A stretch of DNA of 44,634 bases from Bacteroidaceae bacterium. GTDB lineage: Bacteria; Bacteroidota; Bacteroidia; Bacteroidales; Bacteroidaceae. The notes beneath the pieces were generated by a model. It ran no database searches. It had not been told where the DNA came from and saw only the letters and a list, made by a program, of their open reading frames with translations. The stretch's first letter is position 1. Every line of letters begins with the position of its first letter. This document shows positions 8,439-15,345 of this stretch, piece after piece. The stretch covers positions 1 through 44,634 of the forward strand of contig CAAGNV010000045.1 of the NCBI GenBank assembly GCA_900771425.1, read 5' to 3'. A program made the translations under genes and the position numbers.

Positions 8439-9131
8439 TTAGTTTTTATTTATTTGATTTATAAGAGATTGTGGGATAACTCCTGGATAGTGTTGTTCGT
8501 ACCATTCAATAATATAATCAAAAGTCATTTTTCCCCCAGATCCATAGCTTCCGTGTTCGCCATTTGCAAATCGTTCAGCAATATAGTCGATGACTTCCTT
8601 ATGCATTTCATTATGTATTCGTGGCATCAGATATAAAATCTCTTGTCTTTGGTTATCAATAAAATACTTTTCTGCATCAGGATGTTCGCTAATGAAATTA
8701 TCTATATGAGTTTCTGCCTCACAAAAAACTCTATTCCAAGTGCTATCAAAAAACTCTATAGGATAATCTGTTGGTTTACTTCTTGGGAAAACATTGATTT
8801 CAACTATGCTATCTGGACAGGCGGAAAAAGCTCCGTTTGCCCTCAAGCTATTAGACATTTTTTCTCCAGGGCAGAATATTTCCCACCATAAAGTGTCAAC
8901 ATATACAGGCTTAACTTCTAATGTTGAAGTAGTAAGGACACTATTAAAAAGTCCAAAGAAATAGCCTTTTTTAATTGTCCAATTCATATAACTTGTTTGA
9001 TGCCATCCACGTTGCTTGCTAATCTTGCGTCTTGCAGCATCGCTTATTTTATCGAATTCTTTTGATTTCATATATAAAACCACAAAATTGCTTGTCTGCG
9101 TCGTGTCTTTAATCAAAAGTGATTTTGCCAT
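8439..9131 (-). CDS. Hypothetical protein, 230 aa, sharing an 11-residue leader with its neighbour
   Basis: I do not recognise this protein. Residues 1-11 are MAKSLLIKDTT, identical to the small downstream protein, with 29 of 33 bases conserved. The remaining ~219 residues are unrelated and visibly AT-richer than surrounding genes, with no signal peptide. They include an aromatic-rich N-terminal part (RGWHQTSYMNWTIKKGYFFG) and a helical C-terminal part (IHNEMHKEVIDYIAERF). The ATG at 9131 is used; the frame runs one codon further to a TTG. A second ATG at about residue 22 (MKSKEFDKISDAARRK) could be the ancestral start, with the leader added later. The gene may be recently acquired. Confidence 0.65.
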   Translation of the reverse strand: MAKSLLIKDTTQTSNFVVLYMKSKEFDKISDAARRKISKQRGWHQTSYMNWTIKKGYFFGLFNSVLTTSTLEVKPVYVDTLWWEIFCPGEKMSNSLRANGAFSACPDSIVEINVFPRSKPTDYPIEFFDSTWNRVFCEAETHIDNFISEHPDAEKYFIDNQRQEILYLMPRIHNEMHKEVIDYIAERFANGEHGSYGSGGKMTFDYIIEWYEQHYPGVIPQSLINQINKN

Positions 9132-9184
9132 CAAATACCTTTCTTGTCTTATATAACCAATCAGTGGATAAAACGGAAATGATG

Positions 9185-10522
9185 TTACTTTGTCAAACGC
9201 TCTTTGATTTTACGGCTCTCTTCCTCGTAGCCAGGTTTGTCAAGGAGTGCAAACATGTTCTTCTTGTATGCTTCGACTCCTGGTTGGTTGAACGGATTGA
9301 CGTCGATGAGTTGTCCGCTGATGCCACAGCCCTTCTCAAAGAAGTAAATGAGTTGACCGAGATTGTACTCGTCAAGGCGTGGTATGCTGATACGCAGATT
9401 AGGTACGCCGCCATCGACGTGTGCAAGTTGAGTACCGAGTTCTGCCATGTGGTTGACTTCGTCGATATGACGGCCGGCAAGGAAATTCAGCCCGTCAAGG
9501 TTTTCATCGTCAGAAGGAACGACAAGACTCTCATTTGATGAATCGACAGAGATAACCGTCTCGAAGATGATGCGTTCGCCGTCCTGAATCCATTGTCCCA
9601 TAGAGTGGAGGTCAGTTGAGAAATCGACAGAAGCAGGGAATATGCCCTTGCCGTCCTTGCCTTCGCTCTCACCGTAGAGTTGTTTCCACCACTCAGCCAT
9701 GAAATGCAGTTTTGGCTGATAGTTGACGAGTATCTCCACCTTCTTGCCCGAAGCATAGAGTGCATTGCGTGCTGCTGCGTATTGTGCCGCAGGGTTTTGG
9801 TCGAACGGAACGCTGATGTCGCACACCTTCTCCATATCCTGTGCTCCGCGAACGATGGCTTCGATGTCGAAACCAGCAACAGCGATAGGCAGGAGTCCGA
9901 CCGGAGTAAGTACTGAGAATCGACCGCCTACGTTGTCAGGAATGATAAACGAGCGATAGCCTTCTTTGTCGGCAGTAGTGCGTGCAGCACCCTTCTTGGC
10001 ATCGGTCACGGCTACGATTACCTCCTTTGCTTCAGCCTTGCCACGCTGTTGTTCACAGAGTTGCTTGAGCAGGCGGAACGTGATGGCTGTCTCGGTAGTA
10101 GTGCCCGACTTGCTTATGTTGATCAGTCCGAAACGTACGGTCTTCAAGTAGGCAATCATCTCGCTCAGATAGTCTTCGCTGATGTTGTTGCCCGCAAAGA
10201 GTATGCGTGGGCTGTCAGACGGTTTCAACCATGAGAAGTTATCGTCGAGAGCAGAAATCACGGCCTTGGCACCAAGATAACTGCCACCGATGCCTGCTAC
10301 GACGACAGCATCACACTGCTGCCGCAAGACGTTGGCAGCCTGCTTTATCTCATTAAGGAATTCATCAGAAATTGATGATGGCAGATGGAGCCATCCGATA
10401 TAGTCATTGCCTTTACAAGTACCCTGTTCAAGGGCATCCTGAGCATCCATCACCTTGGTTGCATACTGTTGTACGGCACCTTCGGCGAGGAATGCGGCCG
10501 TCTTGTCAAGTTCGATAGTCAT
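9185..10522 (-). CDS. pgi: Glucose-6-phosphate isomerase
   Basis: This 445-residue protein interconverts glucose-6-phosphate and fructose-6-phosphate in glycolysis and gluconeogenesis. It is the shorter form of about 445-450 residues found in Firmicutes and Bacteroidetes. Visible motifs are the sugar-phosphate loop (AVVVAGIGGSYLGAKA), the SIS-type SKSGTTTETAITFRLL segment binding phosphate, GGRFSVLTPVGLLPIAVAG, and the conserved C-terminal NPFNQPGVEAYK. It appears monocistronic, with its own -7 element at 10631-10638. Confidence 0.97.
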   Translation of the reverse strand: MTIELDKTAAFLAEGAVQQYATKVMDAQDALEQGTCKGNDYIGWLHLPSSISDEFLNEIKQAANVLRQQCDAVVVAGIGGSYLGAKAVISALDDNFSWLKPSDSPRILFAGNNISEDYLSEMIAYLKTVRFGLINISKSGTTTETAITFRLLKQLCEQQRGKAEAKEVIVAVTDAKKGAARTTADKEGYRSFIIPDNVGGRFSVLTPVGLLPIAVAGFDIEAIVRGAQDMEKVCDISVPFDQNPAAQYAAARNALYASGKKVEILVNYQPKLHFMAEWWKQLYGESEGKDGKGIFPASVDFSTDLHSMGQWIQDGERIIFETVISVDSSNESLVVPSDDENLDGLNFLAGRHIDEVNHMAELGTQLAHVDGGVPNLRISIPRLDEYNLGQLIYFFEKGCGISGQLIDVNPFNQPGVEAYKKNMFALLDKPGYEEESRKIKERLTK

Positions 10523-10630
10523 ATTGTTTATGTATTACGAGTTATTAAATTCTAAATTATTAATTATGTATGAAACATGAATTGCCAGACACGAAACACG
10601 AGTCGCGTAGTACTAAGTGCTAATTCAGTG

Positions 10631-10638
10631 CAAAGGTA
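10631..10638 (-). promoter_or_regulatory. Probable -7 element for pgi
   Basis: On the minus strand this reads TACCTTTG, about 110 bp before the pgi start codon. No clear -33 TTTG is present at the usual spacing, so this is a partial match. Confidence 0.5.
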
Positions 10639-10776
10639 CGAATAAATCGTGAAATAGGGTTACGAATACGGAAATAAAAAGTTAAGAGCAGCAATATCAT
10701 CGACCAAAGAGCGCAAAATAATTGTTTGGTTCAAAAATAATTGGCAATTAGTCATGTGTAATTCATAATTAATTCT

Positions 10777-10784
10777 TACCTTTG
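10777..10784 (+). promoter_or_regulatory. -7 element for the secreted protein gene at 10828
   Basis: TACCTTTG lies 44 bp upstream of the ATG. The -33 region (TGTG near 10755) is weak. Confidence 0.55.
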
Positions 10785-10827
10785 CGATGTCAAATCTATA
10801 ATCAACCATTTAAAACAGAAATTGCTT

Positions 10828-11613
10828 ATGAAACTTTCTACTTTACGAACTTTTGCAGTCGCTGCGTCGATGTGTATGGCATCAGCAGTCAGCGCACAGA
10901 CACTCTATCTCAGCACTATCAGCGGCACTGACGTTGCCCGCTATGACAACAAGACTCTCGACGTGAAGGCATCACGCCAGGTATTCAACGGATGGAACAC
11001 CATCTGCCTGCCGTTCAGCATGACTCAGTCACAGGTCGAGTCACTGTTCGGCACCGACTGTGTACTTGAAGAGTTGGTCGGCATCGAGAATGTCGGTAGC
11101 AACATACAACTCAACTTCCAGGCCTGCAACTCTGAAGGCATCAAGGCAAACAAGCCTTACATTCTCCATTACAACGGCGTGGCAGAGAACAAGTTTATTG
11201 ACCTTGAAGGCGTTCGCATCAAGGACGCTGCCGCAAGCGTGTCATTCACTGACGATTTCGGCGTGAAGGTATCGTTCTGCGGAGCAAAGAAGCAGATGCA
11301 AAGCGGCGACCTCTATGGCATCCTTGCACGTGACAACTCTGAAGCATCGTTCGTCAACCTCAACGGCATGTCAAGTTATTTCTATGCAACACGCTGCTAC
11401 ATCTCGGTTACAGGCGGTCACCCTACCCTCACCATCAACCACATCGCTGCCGGCGAACCTACATCAATCGGTTCAGTACTGCGCAACGGCGAGAAGGCTG
11501 ACGTTTACAGCATCAACGGCACACGGGTTTCATCTGCTGCATCAGCATCACAGGTCGAAGCACTCCCTGCCGGTGTCTATGTAGTTAAGGGCAAGAAAGT
11601 CGTTGTAAAATAG
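10828..11613 (+). CDS. Secreted protein with a stand-alone C10-associated C-terminal module and sorting tail
   Basis: This 261-residue protein has a signal peptide (residues 1-23, ending SAVSAQ). Its central domain begins with NGWNTICLPF at residues 54-63 and continues with KANKPYILHY, and its tail is VYSINGTRVSSAA...PAGVYVVKGKKVVVK. The tail resembles the short type IX secretion sorting tails of Bacteroidetes. The central domain parallels the C-terminal module of the three C10 peptidases next door, which have WNSWYLPF or WNSWYVPF, then ATPYFVKP or NTAYFVSAG. I chose the ATG at 10828 over a TTG two codons earlier. It converges on the first C10 gene and shares a bidirectional terminator with it. 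The function of the module is unknown; a surface or exported role is likely. Confidence 0.8.
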   Translation: MKLSTLRTFAVAASMCMASAVSAQTLYLSTISGTDVARYDNKTLDVKASRQVFNGWNTICLPFSMTQSQVESLFGTDCVLEELVGIENVGSNIQLNFQACNSEGIKANKPYILHYNGVAENKFIDLEGVRIKDAAASVSFTDDFGVKVSFCGAKKQMQSGDLYGILARDNSEASFVNLNGMSSYFYATRCYISVTGGHPTLTINHIAAGEPTSIGSVLRNGEKADVYSINGTRVSSAASASQVEALPAGVYVVKGKKVVVK

Positions 11614-11736
11614 AGTAATCAACAAATGTGTGACGAGTGGAAGGTAAAGGGTCAGCCGTAAGGCGGTTCTCTCATCAAGTCCGACAACAACCCCCACTTA
11701 TCAAGCACAGCAACAAACGTAAATACCCTACAAATT

Positions 11737-11770
11737 AAATCCGTCCCAGCACGCTTGCCGGGACGGATTT
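11737..11770. terminator. Bidirectional terminator between convergent genes
   Basis: AAATCCGTCCC (11737-11747) pairs perfectly with GGGACGGATTT (11760-11770) around a 12-nt loop. T-rich or A-rich sequence flanks it, and it sits between the plus-strand secreted protein gene and the minus-strand C10 gene. Confidence 0.85.
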
Positions 11771-11838
11771 CCTTTACAAATCCTATCAATAAATCACGAT
11801 TTCACAACCGCTTTGCTTTATTTTATTTATTACCTATA

Positions 11839-14223
11839 TCATCTCATCATAATCTTCTTTCCGTTCTTGATTACTATACCTTTATATCCATTGCTTACCG
11901 ATTCGCCACGAAGGTTGTAAACGACTTCGCTGGTACGCTTTGGTGATTCCTTTTCGTAGAATGTCTTGATACCCGTTGCAGCATCTTCCTCGCCGACAGT
12001 CGTGATGACTACCTTGCTCGATGCAGCAGATACAGGCGTGTAATCGTCGAACGGTGACTCCTTTGGAGTGATTTGCATGTACCAGTCAACTGCAGGTACA
12101 TAACTTGTAGTCATTCTCAATCCACCATCCCATGCTGTGATATAGCACTTCTGTTCGTGACCATCATCCTTCTTGGTATATGTCCCAATGAAGTCATACA
12201 TCGCGTATGCGGTCTCAGTATGAACGCTGTGCATAGTAGATGCCTTGGTGACTGTCCTTGCACCGAGCACGACCGTACCATCGTATTCAGCGTCAGGCTT
12301 AACGAAATAAGGAGTTGCAGCACGGAGTGTTCCATTCTTTATTTTAAGAATTTCAATGTTAGTACGTTCGTAAACACCATCTCCGTCATCATCATACTGG
12401 TGTACGCCGTTTACACATGCAGCAGTAAGATGGTTGTCGGCGAGTTCATCGGTATTGATTGCGAATGGCAAGTACCAACTGTTCCACACATTTGCATAAA
12501 AACTGCGATGGTAGGTGACTGAAGGGAATTCGCAATCTACGTCAAGATCAAACGCCTTGCCATCATAAAAGTCAAACCCATTATTATTCACCACTTCCGG
12601 CATTGTTGCCTCTTCAGGCAACTCTACCCGTGTCATAGTGGTTGCGTCAGGCGATGTAGCATAACATGGTATAATGTCGTAATCGCCGTTGGCTGAATTG
12701 GTCGGCCATGTGATTTCGATGTACGAAAGGTTTTCTCCTGGTTCCAGTGTCTGTGGTGTAGGCGACATGACGTACTTGCCAGTCTCTGTTTCCTTGTTGT
12801 AGAGTTCCACGCCGAAGTAGTAAGTAACGGTGCGGGTGCAGCCATTGACCATCGGCAGGTACAGGTTGTAAGTCTCGCCGGCAACTGGTTCTGTAATGGT
12901 ATTGCCGTCAGCATCCTGCAGCGATGGTGTTCCGTCAGAATATACATATTCAGTATCCTTCTGAACGTGTGTAGTGTAGTGAGCCTTGTTTGGACGGAGT
13001 CCGACGATGATACCCTGATTGTCGGCGAAATGCATGCTTGACCATCCTGTTACTGACTCAGGAGGACACAACGGAGTGCCGTCGTTGCTGTAGAATGCCG
13101 TTACGAGGTAATATCCGTCGCCCATGCCTGACCATCCCCAGTTGATATGGAAATAGTTGCGTGTATTGCCGTCGGCACCGATTTCCTTCTTGTAACCGTC
13201 ACATACGAATGCATGACCTCCCATTGACGAGTGACCGGTATAGAATACAGGTCGTCCTTCTGCCAATTCGTTATATACAAGGGCTTCCCATCCGTCATCA
13301 TTGCCTTCGTATTCCTTGTCGCGATAGACGAATGAAAGTGAAGGGTCATAGTCGAAATAGTCAACCATGGCACCTGATGTCACGTAAACGTCGGCTGTCG
13401 TTGTCGATTCACTGTCGCGATACTCCATAGATGCCGCAACGCCAAGATGGAACATCAGCGTGGACACTGCGTTTTTCTCTTCTGCAGAGTTTTCTACCTT
13501 ATCGGCATACCACACGCCCTCGTCCTCGTTGTACGACAAGTCCTTCATTCCGTAGTGGTCAGCCATGTGGCTCCAATCGTAAGTTGTTTCTGAAAAATTA
13601 GCAGTTAGTTTTTTGCGTTTGTTTGCAACGATGTAAGATTTTTCACCGACTCCCTGTTTTGGCCATTCATAGAAGTTCATGATTTGCGCCATGGCCGTGG
13701 CAGCACATCCTGTAGGGCATTTCGTGTCATAGTTCTTAGTCCAAGGGCATAGTGTGTTGTAAGGGTCACCCTGATCCCAGGTGGTAGTTAGCATCGGGCC
13801 GATATCATCCCATGCATTGCCGGGGCTCGGTGATGTCCGCAGGTTTCTTGGATTGCTTGCCACATATCCGATGTCGGCGCTTAGGTTGTTCATCCATTCG
13901 TCCAAGCCAGGCGGCAAGTTGTCAGGATTGATTGTTCCCGTATCGGAATATCCCAATATTGCGGGAGCAGTGTCGTCAGCAGAGAGAATCAAGAATCCCT
14001 TATTGGCTCGCTGGTTATAGACATAGACGGTCGGCACTGTGCCACTCGTCATGGTGTGTACCAGCCGCACCTTGTTGGCGGCCTTCTTGATTCGAGGATT
14101 GACTTGGGTTGAGTTGTAAACACGTGCAAGGGCATCATCGGGAGTCAGATGCCTTGCAGAAATTGTGCCAGCCGTCATACAAACGGCAGCTACGGTGATG
14201 ATAGATTTGTAAAGGTCAGTCAT
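11839..14223 (-). CDS. C10 (streptopain-like) cysteine peptidase, copy 1
   Basis: This 794-residue exported protease has a signal peptide (about residues 1-23) and an inhibitory propeptide-like region (24-130; LTPDDALARV, then GFLILSADDTAPAILGYSD). The papain-fold catalytic domain has the nucleophile Cys173 in TGCAATAMAQIMNFYEWP and the catalytic His337 in GGHAFVCDGY. YFHINWGWSGMGDGYYLVTAFY carries the Asn/Trp of the active site. Beyond about residue 430 come beta-rich domains, including the WNSWYLPF module near 580, and a sorting-type tail (VVYNLRGESVSNGYKGIVIKNGKK). Streptopain needs far fewer residues, so the C-terminal half is an added surface or targeting part. Unlike copies 2 and 3, no small gene follows it. 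Confidence 0.93.
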   Translation of the reverse strand: MTDLYKSIITVAAVCMTAGTISARHLTPDDALARVYNSTQVNPRIKKAANKVRLVHTMTSGTVPTVYVYNQRANKGFLILSADDTAPAILGYSDTGTINPDNLPPGLDEWMNNLSADIGYVASNPRNLRTSPSPGNAWDDIGPMLTTTWDQGDPYNTLCPWTKNYDTKCPTGCAATAMAQIMNFYEWPKQGVGEKSYIVANKRKKLTANFSETTYDWSHMADHYGMKDLSYNEDEGVWYADKVENSAEEKNAVSTLMFHLGVAASMEYRDSESTTTADVYVTSGAMVDYFDYDPSLSFVYRDKEYEGNDDGWEALVYNELAEGRPVFYTGHSSMGGHAFVCDGYKKEIGADGNTRNYFHINWGWSGMGDGYYLVTAFYSNDGTPLCPPESVTGWSSMHFADNQGIIVGLRPNKAHYTTHVQKDTEYVYSDGTPSLQDADGNTITEPVAGETYNLYLPMVNGCTRTVTYYFGVELYNKETETGKYVMSPTPQTLEPGENLSYIEITWPTNSANGDYDIIPCYATSPDATTMTRVELPEEATMPEVVNNNGFDFYDGKAFDLDVDCEFPSVTYHRSFYANVWNSWYLPFAINTDELADNHLTAACVNGVHQYDDDGDGVYERTNIEILKIKNGTLRAATPYFVKPDAEYDGTVVLGARTVTKASTMHSVHTETAYAMYDFIGTYTKKDDGHEQKCYITAWDGGLRMTTSYVPAVDWYMQITPKESPFDDYTPVSAASSKVVITTVGEEDAATGIKTFYEKESPKRTSEVVYNLRGESVSNGYKGIVIKNGKKIMMR

Positions 14224-14304
14224 AGATCAGTTTTAGGTTTTGATAGGTTGGTTGGTTAGTTGAAGTAAGGTTTTGTAATGTTAAGTAGGGTAATATCTAC
14301 GTTG

Positions 14305-14335
14305 CAAATATACGGCACAAAAAACACAAAACAAA
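14305..14335 (-). promoter_or_regulatory. Promoter of C10 peptidase copy 1
   Basis: On the minus strand TTTG (14335-14332), 19 bp, then TATATTTG (14312-14305), an excellent consensus match about 80 bp before the start codon. Confidence 0.8.
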
Positions 14336-14818
14336 CATATTTCAACATTTTTGCATACAAACACGCTTTTTTGTGCAAAAATAAACTTTTTACCCACTAT
14401 TTTGCTATATGCAGTTAGCATTTTAGCAAATTCAAGCGAATGAAACTGCACACAACAGCGTCAAGTGTGCTCATACAACGTGACGTTTCACTCCATCAGT
14501 TTATGATTTGACAAGCACCAATGAGAGAATAGCAGACTATTCGCCGCCTGCACAACGTGAATTTACGGGAGCCAGTCGATTGTTTGAGATTCGACCTACT
14601 TTCTGCTATGCAACGAGACAAGTTTTCGAGGATTTGTGTTCTTTTTCACGCTTGATATATTATAGCCGCAAGGCAATCAAGCACCAACCAGACATGAAAA
14701 TCGACACTTCATTTTTGCATAATTATACAAAAACACTCTTTTGCCCGCACAGCGAAACCAAGCAGAAAGCAGCAAAGCACAAAGCACTGATAATCATCAC
14801 ACTTATACCCACCCCAAA

Positions 14819-14922
14819 ATGCAGCCATATCTTCGGGGCTGAAGAACCAAATCTTATTGCCATAAGAACCAAATCTTATCGCCCGAAGATTTGGTTCTTC
14901 AGACGGTAAGATTTGGCTGCGT
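14819..14922. repeat. 104-bp palindromic array, copy 1 (array R3)
   Basis: Five 16-bp units start at 14819, 14841, 14863, 14885 and 14907, separated by 6-bp spacers (GGGGCT, TTGCCA, TCGCCC, AGACGG). Units 2 and 3 are GAAGAACCAAATCTTA and TAAGAACCAAATCTTA; unit 4 is inverted (GAAGATTTGGTTCTTC). The end units (ATGCAGCCATATCTTC and TAAGATTTGGCTGCGT) are approximate reverse complements. A 104-bp relative lies at 35061-35164. Confidence 0.9.
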
Positions 14923-14940
14923 TATTTACAGGGGTCACGC

Positions 14941-14979
14941 ACTGCATAAATATACAGTGCAAGTGTATATTTATGCAGT
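14941..14979. repeat. Perfect 16-bp inverted repeat with two ARG-box-like halves
   Basis: ACTGCATAAATATACA (14941-14956) and TGTATATTTATGCAGT (14964-14979) are exact reverse complements separated by 7 bp. Each arm contains a TGnAT-WWWW-ATnCA-like box resembling ArgR operators. A similar single box, TGCATAATTATACA, is at 14716-14729. It could be an operator pair or an RNA hairpin. Confidence 0.6.
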
Positions 14980-14997
14980 CAGGCTGTCATTACGCAA

Positions 14998-15032
14998 GCA
15001 CGCGGACGATTCATAAAGAATCGTCCGCGTGC
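14998..15032 (-). terminator. Perfect 15-bp hairpin, probable terminator of the C10 copy 2 transcript
   Basis: GCACGCGGACGATTC (14998-15012) pairs with GAATCGTCCGCGTGC (15018-15032) around a 5-nt loop. It lies about 115 bp beyond the small gene at 15148-15321. It has no clean T-run, so termination is inferred from stem strength and position. Confidence 0.55.
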
Positions 15033-15054
15033 CAATGCGAATTATTGAACATAC

Positions 15055-15101
15055 ATATATTATTATATGTACGTACGTGCGCGCGTACCTTAATAATATA
15101 T
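15055..15101. repeat. AT-rich inverted repeat
   Basis: ATATATTATT (15055-15064) and AATAATATAT (15092-15101) are exact reverse complements. They enclose alternating purine/pyrimidine sequence (15069-15088; GTACGTACGTGCGCGCGTAC). Its role is unclear; it lies in the 3' region of the C10 copy 2 transcript. Confidence 0.5.
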
Positions 15102-15147
15102 TAGGGCTTTCAGTTGACATGTCGTTTACACGAACAATGACATGACA

Positions 15148-15321
15148 CTAAAACTCGTCCCATGACGAAACACCATCACGGAAATCAGACTTAGAGTTGC
15201 TTGGATCCGAGCCACGCGGATCAGCACCACCTGGTTTTACTGGCATACTCTCCTCCATAAATATTGTGGGGATTATATTCGCTGTGTGAACTCTTGGCTG
15301 GCAATAGTACTTCTTATTCAT
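15148..15321 (-). CDS. Small C10-linked protein, MNKKxYxQP family, 57 aa
   Basis: This 57-codon gene starts with ATG at 15321, 24 bp after the stop of C10 copy 2 on the same strand, and ends with TAG. The product begins MNKKYYCQPRVHTANII, has a middle rich in Pro, Gly, Asp and Ser (PVKPGGADPRGSDPSNS), and ends with an aromatic-acidic tail (VSSWDEF). It shares start, length class and tail type with the gene at 18039-18191, also directly after a C10 peptidase. From memory, small Bacteroidales proteins beginning MKK.Y..P and ending in Trp plus acidic residues are common and uncharacterised. It has no signal peptide. A substrate, modulator or signalling peptide of the protease are all possible. 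Confidence 0.7.
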   Translation of the reverse strand: MNKKYYCQPRVHTANIIPTIFMEESMPVKPGGADPRGSDPSNSKSDFRDGVSSWDEF

Positions 15322-15345
15322 AATTTAATTTGCTATTATTTGTTA

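Larger units (their letters stand above)
14224..15147. other. Gene-free 924-bp region rich in inverted repeats
   Basis: This stretch holds the promoter of C10 copy 1, an ARG-box-like palindrome at 14716-14729, repeat array R3 at 14819-14922, and three further inverted repeats at 14941-14979, 14998-15032 and 15055-15101. An open frame at 14508-14909 on the plus strand has no family features and runs into the repeat array, so I do not call it a gene. An unannotated small RNA is possible but cannot be shown from sequence alone. Confidence 0.6.

Noticed and set aside
10561..10620. A sixth 21-bp array (GAAACATGA and GAAACACGA 21 bp apart) before pgi
   Set aside because: Only two partial units with no alternating inverted arms; not enough to call.
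14508..14909. Plus-strand open frame of 133 codons between protease genes
   Set aside because: It runs into repeat array R3, has low-complexity composition, no recognisable motif and no promoter; more likely chance.
14819..14922. CRISPR-like array (repeats with short spacers), also at 35061-35164
   Set aside because: Units are 16 bp with 6-bp spacers, units occur in both orientations, spacers are similar to one another, and no cas genes are present.
14941..14979. Invertible promoter (phase-variation switch) flanked by inverted repeats
   Set aside because: The repeats are only 7 bp apart with no promoter between them and no invertase gene nearby.
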